DNA from: Lacinutrix sp. C3R15
GTDB taxonomy: Bacteria > Bacteroidota > Bacteroidia > Flavobacteriales > Flavobacteriaceae
Reading direction: 5' to 3'
Assembly (NCBI RefSeq): GCF_018860825.1
Contig: NZ_JAHKPZ010000034.1
Location: 62,001 to 126,000 of the forward strand
Length of the DNA: 64,000 nt
Shown: piece by piece, positions 8,369 through 17,690 of the stretch
How the letters are laid out: each line of letters opens with the position of its first letter
How positions within the stretch are numbered: position 1 is the first letter of the stretch
The notes under the pieces: model-generated
Told to the model about the DNA's origin: nothing
The model's database searches: none
Seen by the model: only the letters and a program-made list of their open reading frames with translations
Translations under genes and position numbers: made by a program

Positions 8369-10414
8369 TTATTTAAAACTATTATTTAAAACTTTTTGTC
8401 TTTCCTCACTAATATTATAACGCTTAGCATAGCGTAGTAACATTTTTTGTTCAATTTCACCAATCTCACCTTCTAACAATAATAGCTTATATTCTTCCAA
8501 ATATTTCAACTCATCATTATTAAACATCAACTCTTTCTCTACTTGTTCTGCTTCATCTATTGATATGCCGTATTTTTCAATCTTTCTATTTAACAACTTC
8601 CTTTCTATTTCATCTATAATGCCGTCATCTTCAAGCATAAATAAAACATCCTCTTTATACTTATCTAAATTATTATTAGAACGTTCGTTATTATTTAAAT
8701 TATTATGAACTTGTTTTAGATTATCTATATCTTCAAACTCAACTTGAATCTCTAACTCGAAATGATTCTCTGAACTAGATTTACTTATATCGTCCTTTTG
8801 GTAATCGACATTAGCTTTTGCTAAGAGGACGTTTAACTCTACATTCACTTTTGTTAATTCATGAGATGACAAGCTCTCTATTTGCTTAGAAGTTATTATT
8901 TCTCTATGACTCATCAAACTCCCATTCATTCTTTGTTCAGCCATACGTTGCCAATTTAAATCTGTAGGTAACCAAACTAGCCCTTCTGGAATATAAGGTG
9001 CTTTTTTAGGACTCAATTTTTGATGAAAAGCTAAGTTTAATTCACGCTCTAATTGATTATTATTATTTTCTTTGTTATTATAATCTACATTTGTGCTAAC
9101 AACTTTATAACTAGCTTTTACTCCTATTTTTTTCTCAGAACTATTTTCATTTTTATCGATGTTTCTGTTTTTATTAATAATATCTATTTTAGTTGCTCCT
9201 AAAGTATCTAACAATATGAGAAACTCTCTTAGTTTATCTACAAAAAGTTCTTTTTGATAATCTTTGAGCGGAATATAGCTATTAGCATTATTTGGATGAA
9301 AAGTATAAACTTCATTTAATTGTGGATGAGAAAGTGGAAACTTAATATTTTCAGGTATATCATTCACTTTCAGAACAACCAATCCTTCCATTTCAGAATA
9401 TAATAATTCGTCACTCATAAAAATGAATTTTCTTTTTTGAAATGATATATCTACAAATTCTTTTTTAAGAACTTCATAGCTATTTTCTAATTCTGATTGT
9501 AATTCTTCAATTACATCTACTTCAACGTTTCTATTGGCTTTAGTATACAATTGCAAAGTCTCATTAAACCATTTTATTGAATTTAGACCGTCTTCATTGT
9601 ATTTATAGGCTAAACTATATAAATTACCCAACTGAAAATCATGACTTTTATCATTTCTATCTAAAAACCTTCTATACTCATTGGCTTCCTCTAAAGTTTT
9701 TAAATTTTCGCCCAGACCATGAAAAGCTTCCATTCTAAGAAAGTGATAAGTATAGACATTTTCTAAATCATCTCTATCTATTGACTCCAACTCTATCAAT
9801 AGCTCATCATACTGCTCCTCTTCTAAAAGCACATTTAATTCTTCTATTTTCTCATTACAAACATTTTTATTTAATACTTCAATTATATCGTTAAGCAGCT
9901 CTACTACTAATTTACATGCTTGATAATTTTGAGCATTAAAATGACTACCAAATTTACCAAATTCAATCAGTAATTTATAAAAACTATCGTTATTTTCTCC
10001 ATTTTTAATATCAAAATTTATCCGAGTATGATGTTCATTTACGTATTCTAAATCAATAGACGAAATATCATCCCAATATATTATTTCTAATACATATTCT
10101 GCTTCAAACTCTTCAAAAGGAGGATCATAATAGATTGTAAAAATTCCTAAGTCATTAATAAAACAGAAATCATAATGATCTTCATCAACAATACCTACTG
10201 AAAGAAATCCTAAAAACAATTCTTTTGTTTCAAATTGTAAATCAAAATTATAGTTCTCTAAAGCAAGTTTATTCATTTTTTTATGAAAAGCATCATAAAG
10301 ATTTTTATCAATATTTAAACTTCCATTCTCGTAAAAAAACATATCCCCAACAAGACCAGGCTCCTTTAATAGTCTATTCTTATATTTATTTATAACTTCT
10401 AAAATTTCACTCAT
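8369..10414 (-). CDS. multidomain protein: PH-like N-terminus, TPR-like middle, TerB-like C-terminal repeats
   Basis: 681 residues that I do not recognise as a named family. Residues ~1-170 look like a PH-like module (strand IIYWDDISSIDLEYV and a closing helix CKLVVELLNDIIEVL). Residues ~185-315 are TPR-like helical pairs. Residues ~325-565 are mixed alpha/beta with NLNWQ-type segments (WLPTDLNWQRMAEQRMNG) and an Asn-rich linker. Two helical repeats at ~586-628 and ~636-677 share an acidic D/E-G-x-I-x-EIE-x-(K)-LL-x-R-x3-KY-x-IS pattern like TerB-type or EF-hand-like modules. No nuclease or ATPase motif is seen. By position it could be the sensor or scaffold for the HNH-like gene. Confidence 0.6.
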   Translation of the reverse strand: MSEILEVINKYKNRLLKEPGLVGDMFFYENGSLNIDKNLYDAFHKKMNKLALENYNFDLQFETKELFLGFLSVGIVDEDHYDFCFINDLGIFTIYYDPPFEEFEAEYVLEIIYWDDISSIDLEYVNEHHTRINFDIKNGENNDSFYKLLIEFGKFGSHFNAQNYQACKLVVELLNDIIEVLNKNVCNEKIEELNVLLEEEQYDELLIELESIDRDDLENVYTYHFLRMEAFHGLGENLKTLEEANEYRRFLDRNDKSHDFQLGNLYSLAYKYNEDGLNSIKWFNETLQLYTKANRNVEVDVIEELQSELENSYEVLKKEFVDISFQKRKFIFMSDELLYSEMEGLVVLKVNDIPENIKFPLSHPQLNEVYTFHPNNANSYIPLKDYQKELFVDKLREFLILLDTLGATKIDIINKNRNIDKNENSSEKKIGVKASYKVVSTNVDYNNKENNNNQLERELNLAFHQKLSPKKAPYIPEGLVWLPTDLNWQRMAEQRMNGSLMSHREIITSKQIESLSSHELTKVNVELNVLLAKANVDYQKDDISKSSSENHFELEIQVEFEDIDNLKQVHNNLNNNERSNNNLDKYKEDVLFMLEDDGIIDEIERKLLNRKIEKYGISIDEAEQVEKELMFNNDELKYLEEYKLLLLEGEIGEIEQKMLLRYAKRYNISEERQKVLNNSFK

Positions 10415-10431
10415 TTCAATGTTTTTAATTC

Positions 10432-10641
10432 CTAAACCATTTTATATTCCAACCACCCCAAACTCAAATACCCTTCAGGTTTTAAATCAATACCATGAAC
10501 TCTTATAAAAGCTTTGTATATTTTTTCGACTTCGTCAAAAGGGTTAGAAAACATACTGCTTATCTGTACAGATAATCCAGCATCTACATAATCACCTTGC
10601 ACATGTATTGCGCGTTTGGTTTTAATTTCAAATGTTGCCAT
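10432..10641 (-). CDS. small DUF6140-like protein
   Basis: 69 residues (MATFEIKTKRAIHVQG...). The pattern is an N-terminal FEIKTKR strand, then VDAGLSVQISS, SNPF, and AFIRVHGIDLKPEGYLSLGWLE. It resembles the small DUF6140 proteins of Bacteroidota, which have the same AF-RV-GID-K order; this is from memory of that family and unverified. It sits 15 bp after the 52-residue gene and 17 bp before the 681-residue gene in the WYL-linked operon. The function is unknown. Confidence 0.55.
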   Translation of the reverse strand: MATFEIKTKRAIHVQGDYVDAGLSVQISSMFSNPFDEVEKIYKAFIRVHGIDLKPEGYLSLGWLEYKMV

Positions 10642-10656
10642 AATAACTTTGGGGTT

Positions 10657-10815
10657 TTAATTACAAATTAAATCTTCACTAGAAACCAGTTCCCAACCAT
10701 GAAAACCAACCTCAGGATCCACTTCTGTCCCTTTACAAGTTATAGATGTATTTAATTGAGAAGATACCGTGTCATATTTCTGAATGCCACAAATTTGACA
10801 TTTGTAGGTAGCCAT
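10657..10815 (-). CDS. 52-residue Cys-rich (zinc-ribbon-like) small protein
   Basis: A complete frame from ATG at 10815 to TAA at 10657. The protein starts MATYKCQICGIQKYD and ends SSEDLICN, with Cys at 6, 9, 27 and 51. The CxxCG knuckle at the N-terminus suggests zinc binding. The first three residues MAT match those of the next gene. It is the first gene of the WYL-linked operon, 55 bp downstream of palindrome B and 15 bp before the DUF6140-like gene. The product is too short for a firm family assignment. Confidence 0.55.
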   Translation of the reverse strand: MATYKCQICGIQKYDTVSSQLNTSITCKGTEVDPEVGFHGWELVSSEDLICN

Positions 10816-10869
10816 AATTTAATAGGTTTAAGTAGTTTGGTTTTAATTTCAATTGTAAATCTATATTCT

Positions 10870-10892
10870 AAACAGACAAAACCTGTCCGTTT
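10870..10892. promoter_or_regulatory. palindrome B (operator-like site), copy 2
   Basis: AAACAGACA aaacc TGTCCGTTT has arms identical to those at 7739-7761. It lies 55 bp before the first small gene of the cassette and 115 bp after the WYL gene stop, the expected place for an operator controlling the four-gene transcript. On the coding strand the arm sequence overlaps GGTTTTG, a weak candidate -7 element. Confidence 0.55.
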
Positions 10893-11006
10893 AAATTTTA
10901 TTACAATCATTTTGTAACAATAAAACAGAGATTCTCCATGTAAATGGACATACATTAACTAAAAATAAAATTGAAAAAAAAGAATAATTACCGTTAAGGC
11001 TGGAGA

Positions 11007-11987
11007 TTACTTATAGTAGTCTAACATAAGTTCTAAATGATGCTTTACATAATTTTTAATAGACAACGGACTAACCACTTTTACCCAAAGATTATATTTT
11101 AACACCTCCATTAAAAATTCATAATTAGGCTCTACAAACACTTTAATTTCTCCCCAAATCTCCGGATTAGTATAATCTAAATGCTTTGTGTCTTGTCTTT
11201 TAGGAACCGATACAATTTCTTGAGAGTGATGTAAGGGGTTTGCCTCTAAATACTTAAAATGATGATTAGCAACTTGCATATAAATCCATACTGGAGCTAA
11301 ACTAGATTTTAAAATACCTATAACATCTTTAAAATAAGCTTCTGGAGTAAAACTTATTGGGTCTTTTACCTGATGCTTGGTAATCTGCAACATTTTAATT
11401 CTTTCATCCAAACAAAAAGCATACACACCATACTGCTTATTATTTGCCATTAAATACCAAGCTTTATTAATTTCTTTAATATGCAAAGGTTGAAATAAAC
11501 CAGTAATAGTTTGAAAACCATTATCATCATACCAGCCAGAATAAGAAATATGCACTAATACTTGTTGTTCTATTGCTTGTATTAAAGGAACCAGATCTAC
11601 TCGCGAACTTAAAGAACTTCGTGCTGTGGTAACATGTGTTTTCCATGCATGCGCGTGATGATGCAAGAGATATAGCTCTGTTTTTTCATAAACTTCTTTT
11701 AACGCTGGACCTATCTCAAATTCATCTATATAATAACCATAGTTGCGTTTATGTAAAACTACTACATGATAATAGGATTTTATTTTATTAAGATCGCGTT
11801 TAATCGTTTTTTGTGAAGATTGACTCAATTTATCATAAAGAGCGTCTTCAAGATTATTAGCATGTAACAGACTTAAAGCATTTTGCAGATCAGAAAGTGG
11901 CACATAGCCATTTTTTTCAATTCCATACACTTTAGGATTAGAAATAATACGTAATACATAATAGCGCCTAAGAAACTCTGGAGTCAT
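11007..11987 (-). CDS. WYL-domain transcriptional regulator
   Basis: 326 residues from the ATG at 11987; a GTG at 12032 would add 15 hydrophobic residues that do not look like part of the fold. Residues ~1-95 form a winged-helix-like region (RRYYVLRIIS, SQKTIKRDLNKIKSYYHVVV). The WYL domain follows at ~130-205 (VLVHISYSGWYDD ... LFQPLHIKEINKAWYLMAN, in part), then a C-terminal WCX-type extension ending EVLKYNLWVKVVSPLSIKNYV. WYL regulators such as BrxR and CapW bind inverted repeats and repress phage-defence operons until a nucleic-acid-like ligand binds. The gene precedes the HNH cassette on the same strand. Confidence 0.8.
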   Translation of the reverse strand: MTPEFLRRYYVLRIISNPKVYGIEKNGYVPLSDLQNALSLLHANNLEDALYDKLSQSSQKTIKRDLNKIKSYYHVVVLHKRNYGYYIDEFEIGPALKEVYEKTELYLLHHHAHAWKTHVTTARSSLSSRVDLVPLIQAIEQQVLVHISYSGWYDDNGFQTITGLFQPLHIKEINKAWYLMANNKQYGVYAFCLDERIKMLQITKHQVKDPISFTPEAYFKDVIGILKSSLAPVWIYMQVANHHFKYLEANPLHHSQEIVSVPKRQDTKHLDYTNPEIWGEIKVFVEPNYEFLMEVLKYNLWVKVVSPLSIKNYVKHHLELMLDYYK

Positions 11988-12052
11988 ACTTTCTATTTGT
12001 AAAAACGAATGTAATAATAATCTTTCAAACACTTAAAAGTAATCCGTTTTTA

Positions 12053-12060
12053 TATATTTG
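12053..12060 (+). promoter_or_regulatory. flavobacterial -7 promoter element for the flippase gene
   Basis: TATATTTG is a perfect TAnnTTTG match 18 bp before the flippase ATG, giving a leader of roughly 10 nt. No clear -33 TTTG is seen at the right distance. Confidence 0.5.
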
Positions 12061-12077
12061 AAAACTAAATACATTTC

Positions 12078-13334
12078 ATGACATCGGTTTTTAGTAAAAA
12101 AGATTTTATTGCTACCAAATGGTTTACTCTAGAAAAAATGGTACAGCTTATAACTGGTGTTTTTATAGTTCCACAAATATTTAATGTTCTTGGCACCATA
12201 GATCTAGGAAAACTCAAATTAGTAGAATCTGTTTTAGGCATGCTTACTCCTTTATTTTTTTTAGGCTTGTCTTCTATATGCATAAGAGAAATAGTATACA
12301 AGCCCAAAAACAGCTCCCAAATTCTAGCTACAGCTTTTTACCTTAGACTTATAAGCTGGTTTGCTCTATTTATTGGCATTTTAATTTATTTTAGTATTGC
12401 TCAGGAAAACGTATTAACTAGCCTGTACCTCATTATTACCTGTAGTTACTTTTTTAAATTAACCGATATTTTTGAGTATTATTTACTAGCAAAAAAATCG
12501 ACAAAATATATTTTTATTAGTAAAATAATAAGCTTAATTATTATTGTTTCCTTGCAATACTATGGTGTTAAAAAACAATTCGATGTATATTATTTTGCCA
12601 AACTTATTATTCTTGATTTTATAATTCAGGGATGCATTTATGGCATCATTTTAAAATTTAAGAAACCGCTTCTGTTTAAGCAATGGAAATTTTCATGGCC
12701 TTTAGGAAAATCTTTATTAAAGATGTCTTTTCCTTTTATACTTTCTAACAGTTTGATAATGTTTTACATTTCTGTTGATGAATTGTTTTTAAAATATTTT
12801 TATGACGATTATGCCAACGGACTTTTTGCTACAGTACAGTTTTTAGTGCTTGGCCTGAGTTGGAATATTGGGTTTTCTATTATCAATGCGTTATACCCTT
12901 CTTTGGCAGAATCCTTTCAGCAAAGCAGAACCCTATATATCAAAAAAATAAAAAAGCTTTTAAAAATCATGCTTGTCTTAGGGTTTATTATTGCTAGTTT
13001 TTACACTTTCTTTGGAAACCATATTTTAGACACCTTTTTTACAGCATCTTTTGCCCAAGCAAAAACAGCTTTATTAATATTCTGTTGGGCTCCTCTATTC
13101 GTTTTTATAGGTATGATTTATGAAAAACACCTTATCAATACAGAAGATTTACAAAAAAACGTATATCGTTTTATATTAGGCTGTGTAGTAAACGTAATTT
13201 TGTGCTATTTATTAATTCCTGTTTATTACGTTAATGGTGCTGCAATTGCAGTTTTATCCAGTCATTTTATTACAAATATTGCCTATATTTTAATAGATAA
13301 AAAAAGTAGAAAGCAAGTAGTCTCTATTTTTTAA
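12078..13334 (+). CDS. polysaccharide flippase (Wzx/MOP superfamily)
   Basis: 418 residues with about 12 hydrophobic helices. The N-terminal region (MVQLITGVFIVPQIFNVLGTIDLGKLKL) and the mid-protein segment KMSFPFILSNSLIMFYISVDELFLKYFYDD are typical of oligosaccharide flippases of the MOP superfamily, which move lipid-linked saccharides across the inner membrane. There are no neighbouring glycosyltransferases, so it stands outside a polysaccharide locus. It is divergent from the WYL gene and followed 13 bp later by the PrsW-type protease. Confidence 0.75.
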   Translation: MTSVFSKKDFIATKWFTLEKMVQLITGVFIVPQIFNVLGTIDLGKLKLVESVLGMLTPLFFLGLSSICIREIVYKPKNSSQILATAFYLRLISWFALFIGILIYFSIAQENVLTSLYLIITCSYFFKLTDIFEYYLLAKKSTKYIFISKIISLIIIVSLQYYGVKKQFDVYYFAKLIILDFIIQGCIYGIILKFKKPLLFKQWKFSWPLGKSLLKMSFPFILSNSLIMFYISVDELFLKYFYDDYANGLFATVQFLVLGLSWNIGFSIINALYPSLAESFQQSRTLYIKKIKKLLKIMLVLGFIIASFYTFFGNHILDTFFTASFAQAKTALLIFCWAPLFVFIGMIYEKHLINTEDLQKNVYRFILGCVVNVILCYLLIPVYYVNGAAIAVLSSHFITNIAYILIDKKSRKQVVSIF

Positions 13335-13347
13335 TTATTTTTGAATT

Positions 13348-14040
13348 ATGTATTTACTCTCCTTAGCTATAGCTCCAGTTTTTATAATTATCTTATATAT
13401 TTATTATAAAGATAAATACGATAAAGAACCCAAACGTTTACTTTTGTACAGTTTTTTACTTGGTGCTATTGTAAGCATCATAGTAACAACCATACTTTAC
13501 ATCATTTCAGATTACACCATTCCTATTGCTATTAAAGGAAACACAAGTGTGCTACAACTTTTTATTAAAGCCTTTTTTATAGTTGGTTTTATTGAAGAGT
13601 TTAGTAAATATATTATTGTACGCTACTTTGCTCAAAACAAAAAAGCATTTAATGAGCAATTTGATGGTATAGTATACGCAGTAATGGTTTCTATGGGTTT
13701 TGCTGCAACCGAAAACATCTTATATGTGCTTCAAGGAGGTGCACAAACTGCTTTTTTAAGAGCTTTTACAGCTATTCCTGCACATGCAACCTTTGCCGTT
13801 TTAATGGGATACTTTATGGGGAAAGCAAAGTTTTCAAACAACAAAAGAACTCTAAATTTACTAGGGCTCTTTTTAGCTATTCTATTTCATGGTGCTTATG
13901 ATTTCTTTTTGTTTCTAGAATTCATTCCAGGTATTTGGGTTGGTGCATTTATTTCCCTTTTCATTGGATTAATGCTCTCTAAAAAAGCCATAAAAAAACA
14001 CTCTAACAATTCTAGATTTAAAAATTCTTCAACTTTTTAA
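13348..14040 (+). CDS. PrsW-family intramembrane metalloprotease
   Basis: 230 residues with about seven or eight membrane helices. The family's conserved sites are all present: EEFSK (E83, E84, K87), FDGIVYA (105-111), ENILY (from E122), H146 in IPAHATF and HGAYD (H181, D185). In Bacillus PrsW cleaves the anti-sigma factor RsiW at the membrane; most homologues have no known substrate. It lies 13 bp after the flippase gene on the same transcript. Confidence 0.85.
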   Translation: MYLLSLAIAPVFIIILYIYYKDKYDKEPKRLLLYSFLLGAIVSIIVTTILYIISDYTIPIAIKGNTSVLQLFIKAFFIVGFIEEFSKYIIVRYFAQNKKAFNEQFDGIVYAVMVSMGFAATENILYVLQGGAQTAFLRAFTAIPAHATFAVLMGYFMGKAKFSNNKRTLNLLGLFLAILFHGAYDFFLFLEFIPGIWVGAFISLFIGLMLSKKAIKKHSNNSRFKNSSTF

Positions 14041-14106
14041 AACAAATAACTATATTAAATTAGCATAAATATAATTATTCTACTAAATCGTTTTCGTAAT
14101 TATATA

Positions 14107-14114
14107 TATATTTG
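14107..14114 (+). promoter_or_regulatory. flavobacterial -7 element of the carboxylase operon
   Basis: TATATTTG (TAnnTTTG) lies 23 bp before the ATG of the biotin-carrier gene, inside an AT-repeat stretch. It marks the start of the three-gene acyl-CoA carboxylase operon. Confidence 0.5.
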
Positions 14115-14136
14115 CTTGTAATTAAACGCATTAAAA

Positions 14137-14622
14137 ATGAATACATCCTATACCGTAAAAATCAATAATACTACAGAAATTGATATTACCAAAAATGATG
14201 CTTTAGCTCTTGACGCTATAGAAATATCTTCCTCAAAATTTCACATACTTCAAGAAAACAACTCGTATAAAGCTGAAATTACAGAAGCAAATTTTAACGA
14301 GAAAACATATAAAGTAAAAGTTAACAACAACACTTACAACATAAACATTAACAATGATTTAGATTTGTTAATAAAAGAAATGGGATTTGAAGTTGGAGCT
14401 ACAAAAAAGGTAAATGATATTAAAGCACCAATGCCAGGATTAATATTAGAAATTAATGTACAAGTAGGTCAAGAGGTGCAGGAAGATGATTCGCTTTTAA
14501 TATTAGAAGCAATGAAAATGGAAAACGTTTTAACTTCTCCAAGAGACGGCATTATAAAATCTATTTCAATAACAAAAGGAGAAGCTGTTGAAAAAAATCA
14601 ACTTTTAATAGAGTTCGAATAA
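14137..14622 (+). CDS. biotin carboxyl carrier subunit of acyl-CoA carboxylase
   Basis: 161 residues. Residues ~90-161 form a biotinyl domain with KAPMPGLI and the biotinylation motif EAMKMEN (Lys127). The N-terminal ~85 residues are a poorly conserved, strand-rich region as in separate carrier subunits of propionyl/acetyl-CoA carboxylases in Bacteroidota. The carrier shuttles carboxybiotin between the next two gene products. It is separated from the biotin carboxylase gene by a single base. Confidence 0.9.
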   Translation: MNTSYTVKINNTTEIDITKNDALALDAIEISSSKFHILQENNSYKAEITEANFNEKTYKVKVNNNTYNININNDLDLLIKEMGFEVGATKKVNDIKAPMPGLILEINVQVGQEVQEDDSLLILEAMKMENVLTSPRDGIIKSISITKGEAVEKNQLLIEFE

Positions 14623-14623
14623 T

Positions 14624-16066
14624 ATGAAAAAATTACTAGTAGCAAATAGAGGAGAAATTGCAATTCGCGTTATGCAAACTGCTAAAAAAATGGGTATTAA
14701 AACAGTTGCTATCTACTCTACTGCAGATAGAAATGCTCCTCATGTAAAATTTGCAGATGAAGCCGTTTTAATTGGCGAAGCACCTTCTAACCAATCGTAT
14801 TTATTAGGAAATAAAATTATTGACGTTGCTAAAAAGCTAGACGTAGACGCTATACATCCTGGTTATGGCTTTCTTTCTGAAAATGCCGATTTTGCCGAAG
14901 CTTGCGAAAAAAATAACATCATTTTTATTGGTCCTAAATCAAAAGCCATACAAATAATGGGAAGCAAATTAGCAGCAAAAGAAGCTGTTAAAGCATACAA
15001 CATACCAATGGTTCCTGGTACAGACCAAGCAATTACAGACATACCAGAAGCTAAAAAAATAGCCAAAGAAATTGGCTTTCCAATATTAATTAAAGCCTCT
15101 GCTGGTGGTGGTGGTAAAGGAATGCGTATTGTTGAAAAAGAAGCCGATTTTACCTCACAAATGGATAGAGCCATTAGTGAAGCTATTAACGCATTTGGAG
15201 ATGGCTCTGTGTTTATTGAAAAATACGTAGCCTCACCTAGACATATTGAAATACAAATCATGGCAGATACGCATGGTAATGTAGTACATCTGTTTGAAAG
15301 AGAATGTAGCGTACAACGTCGTCATCAAAAAGTGGTTGAAGAAGCTCCTTCAAGTGTTTTAACTCCAGAATTACGCGAGAAAATGGGAGATGCAGCTATT
15401 AAAGTAGCAAGATCTTGTGATTATGTTGGTGCAGGAACTGTAGAGTTTTTACTAGATGAAGCTAAAAATTTCTATTTTTTAGAAATGAATACGCGATTAC
15501 AAGTAGAACACCCTGTTACAGAACTAATAACAAATACAGATTTAGTAGCGTTGCAAATTCGTGTTGCCAGAGGAGAAACACTTCCTGTTAAACAAGAAGA
15601 ATTAAAAATTCATGGTCATGCTTTAGAGTTACGTGTGTATGCCGAAGACCCTTTAAATGATTTTCTTCCTAGCGTTGGTAATTTAGAAGTATACCAATTA
15701 CCAGAAGGAAAAAATATTCGTGTAGATAATGGTTTTGAAGAAGGAATGGATATTCCTATTTATTACGACCCAATGCTTTCTAAATTAATTACTTATGGCG
15801 CGTCACGTGAAGAGGCAATTCAACTAATGCTACAAGCAATAAAAGCATATAAAATTGAAGGTATTGAAACCACTTTACCATTCGGAAGCTTTGTCTGCGA
15901 ACATGAAGCCTTCCGTTCTGGAAACTTTGATACCCATTTTGTTAAAAAATATTATTCGCCAGAAGCCTTAAAAAGTAAACAGGAGGAAGAAGCAAAAATA
16001 GCAGCACTTATTGCTGTAAAACAATATATTGAAGATCAAAAATTATTGAGATTACCAAACAACTAA
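14624..16066 (+). CDS. accC: biotin carboxylase subunit of acyl-CoA carboxylase
   Basis: 480 residues with the full biotin-carboxylase layout. The N-terminal domain is MKKLLVANRGEIAIRVMQTA, HPGYGFLSEN follows, and the ATP-grasp glycine loop is ASAGGGGKGMRIV. The catalytic region contains ERECSVQRRHQK and FLEMNTRLQVEHPVTE, followed by the C-terminal domain (HALELRVYAEDP). It carboxylates biotin with ATP and bicarbonate. Length and operon context (separate carrier, PCC-type carboxyltransferase) suggest it serves a propionyl-CoA type complex, although AccC-like enzymes look alike. Confidence 0.9.
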   Translation: MKKLLVANRGEIAIRVMQTAKKMGIKTVAIYSTADRNAPHVKFADEAVLIGEAPSNQSYLLGNKIIDVAKKLDVDAIHPGYGFLSENADFAEACEKNNIIFIGPKSKAIQIMGSKLAAKEAVKAYNIPMVPGTDQAITDIPEAKKIAKEIGFPILIKASAGGGGKGMRIVEKEADFTSQMDRAISEAINAFGDGSVFIEKYVASPRHIEIQIMADTHGNVVHLFERECSVQRRHQKVVEEAPSSVLTPELREKMGDAAIKVARSCDYVGAGTVEFLLDEAKNFYFLEMNTRLQVEHPVTELITNTDLVALQIRVARGETLPVKQEELKIHGHALELRVYAEDPLNDFLPSVGNLEVYQLPEGKNIRVDNGFEEGMDIPIYYDPMLSKLITYGASREEAIQLMLQAIKAYKIEGIETTLPFGSFVCEHEAFRSGNFDTHFVKKYYSPEALKSKQEEEAKIAALIAVKQYIEDQKLLRLPNN

Positions 16067-16120
16067 AATTATTTTACCAGTATCACACTAAGCGTATTCA
16101 TGTGTATTATTTGAAAAATT

Positions 16121-17662
16121 ATGGAAGCCAAAATAAAAGACCTTAACAAAAAACTTGACCAAGCCTATTTAGGTGGTGGACAAGCGAGAATAGACAAACA
16201 ACACGAAAAGAAAAAACTAACAGCAAGAGAACGCGTTATGTATTTACTAGACGAAGGTTCTTTTGAAGAAATTGGAGCTTTAGTTACCCATAGAACCAAA
16301 GATTTTGGCATGGAAAAGCAACAGTTTTATGGCGATGGTGTAGTTACTGGTTACGGAACCGTAAACGGTAAATTAATTTATGTATTTGCCCAAGATTTCA
16401 CGGTTTTTGGTGGCTCACTTTCTGAAACACATGCTGAAAAAATTTGTAAGGTTATGGACTTAGCCTTAAAGGTTGGTGCTCCTATAATTGGTTTAAATGA
16501 TTCTGGAGGAGCAAGAATTCAAGAAGGTGTTCGCTCGCTAGGTGGTTACGCAGATATTTTTTACAAAAACGTACAATCTTCAGGTGTTATTCCTCAAATT
16601 TCAGCAATTATGGGTCCATGTGCTGGAGGAGCAGTTTACTCACCTGCAATGACCGATTTCACCATTATGGTAGAAGATACTAGCTATATGTTTGTAACAG
16701 GTCCAAATGTTGTAAAAACGGTTACTAATGAAGAAGTTACTAGTGAAGAACTTGGTGGAGCAAGCACACACTCTACAAAATCTGGAGTTGCACACAAAAC
16801 ATCATCAAATGATGTAGAATGCTTAGAAGACATAAAAAAACTACTAAGCTACTTGCCTCAAAATAATACGGAAACTCCTGCCCTTTTACCTTATGAATTA
16901 CAAGATGAAGTACGCGATACACTATCTAGCATAATTCCTGAAAATGCCAGTACTCCGTATGATATGCATGCGGTAATTTCTGGTATTATTGATGCAGATT
17001 CGTTTTATGAAATACATAAAGATCATGCAGAAAATATTGTTGTAGGATTTGCTCGTTTAGGAGGAAGAAGCATTGGTATTATAGCCAATCAGCCAATGTA
17101 TTTAGCTGGTGTTTTAGATGTTAATAGCTCTAAAAAAGCAGCGCGTTTTGTTCGTTTTTGCGATGCCTTTAATATACCTTTACTAACCTTAGAAGATGTA
17201 CCTGGATTTTTACCAGGAACAGACCAAGAGTGGAATGGTATTATTGTGCATGGTGCTAAACTTTTATACGCTTTTAGTGAAGCTACAGTACCAAGAATTA
17301 CCGTAATTACGCGTAAAGCTTATGGTGGAGCTTATGATGTAATGAACTCAAAACATATTGGTAGTGATATGAATTTTGCTTGGCCAAGTGCAGAAATTGC
17401 AGTTATGGGAGCAAAAGGTGCAGCAGAAATTATCTTTAAAAAAGAAATACAAACTGCTGAAAATAAAGAAGAAAAATGGAAAGAAAAGGAAGCGGAATAT
17501 GCAGACCTTTTTGCAAATCCGTATAGCGCTGCAGAACGTGGTTTTATAGACGAAGTAATCTTACCGCAAGACACCAGAAGAAAGCTAATAAAAGCCTTTG
17601 CAATGCTAGAAAACAAAGCAATAGAAAGACCTAAACGTAAACATGGTAATATTCCGTTATAA
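16121..17662 (+). CDS. pccB: carboxyltransferase (beta) subunit, propionyl-CoA carboxylase type
   Basis: 513 residues in the crotonase-fold carboxyltransferase family. Visible landmarks are [20 protein letters not shown], the acyl-CoA and oxyanion loops [12 protein letters not shown] and [26 protein letters not shown], and the second-domain loop [20 protein letters not shown]. It transfers CO2 from carboxybiotin to propionyl-CoA (or a related acyl-CoA), giving methylmalonyl-CoA. Together with the prpE-like ligase at 56.5-58.4 kb this implies propionate assimilation. The exact acyl specificity is inferred. Confidence 0.88.
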   Translation: MEAKIKDLNKKLDQAYLGGGQARIDKQHEKKKLTARERVMYLLDEGSFEEIGALVTHRTKDFGMEKQQFYGDGVVTGYGTVNGKLIYVFAQDFTVFGGSLSETHAEKICKVMDLALKVGAPIIGLNDSGGARIQEGVRSLGGYADIFYKNVQSSGVIPQISAIMGPCAGGAVYSPAMTDFTIMVEDTSYMFVTGPNVVKTVTNEEVTSEELGGASTHSTKSGVAHKTSSNDVECLEDIKKLLSYLPQNNTETPALLPYELQDEVRDTLSSIIPENASTPYDMHAVISGIIDADSFYEIHKDHAENIVVGFARLGGRSIGIIANQPMYLAGVLDVNSSKKAARFVRFCDAFNIPLLTLEDVPGFLPGTDQEWNGIIVHGAKLLYAFSEATVPRITVITRKAYGGAYDVMNSKHIGSDMNFAWPSAEIAVMGAKGAAEIIFKKEIQTAENKEEKWKEKEAEYADLFANPYSAAERGFIDEVILPQDTRRKLIKAFAMLENKAIERPKRKHGNIPL

Positions 17663-17690
17663 AATTCTTTTAAAACAAATCTTTTAATTC

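Noticed and set aside
10752-10955. 67-codon minus-strand reading frame
   Set aside because: It overlaps the 52-residue Cys protein gene in another frame and runs across palindrome B; it has no plausible start signal.
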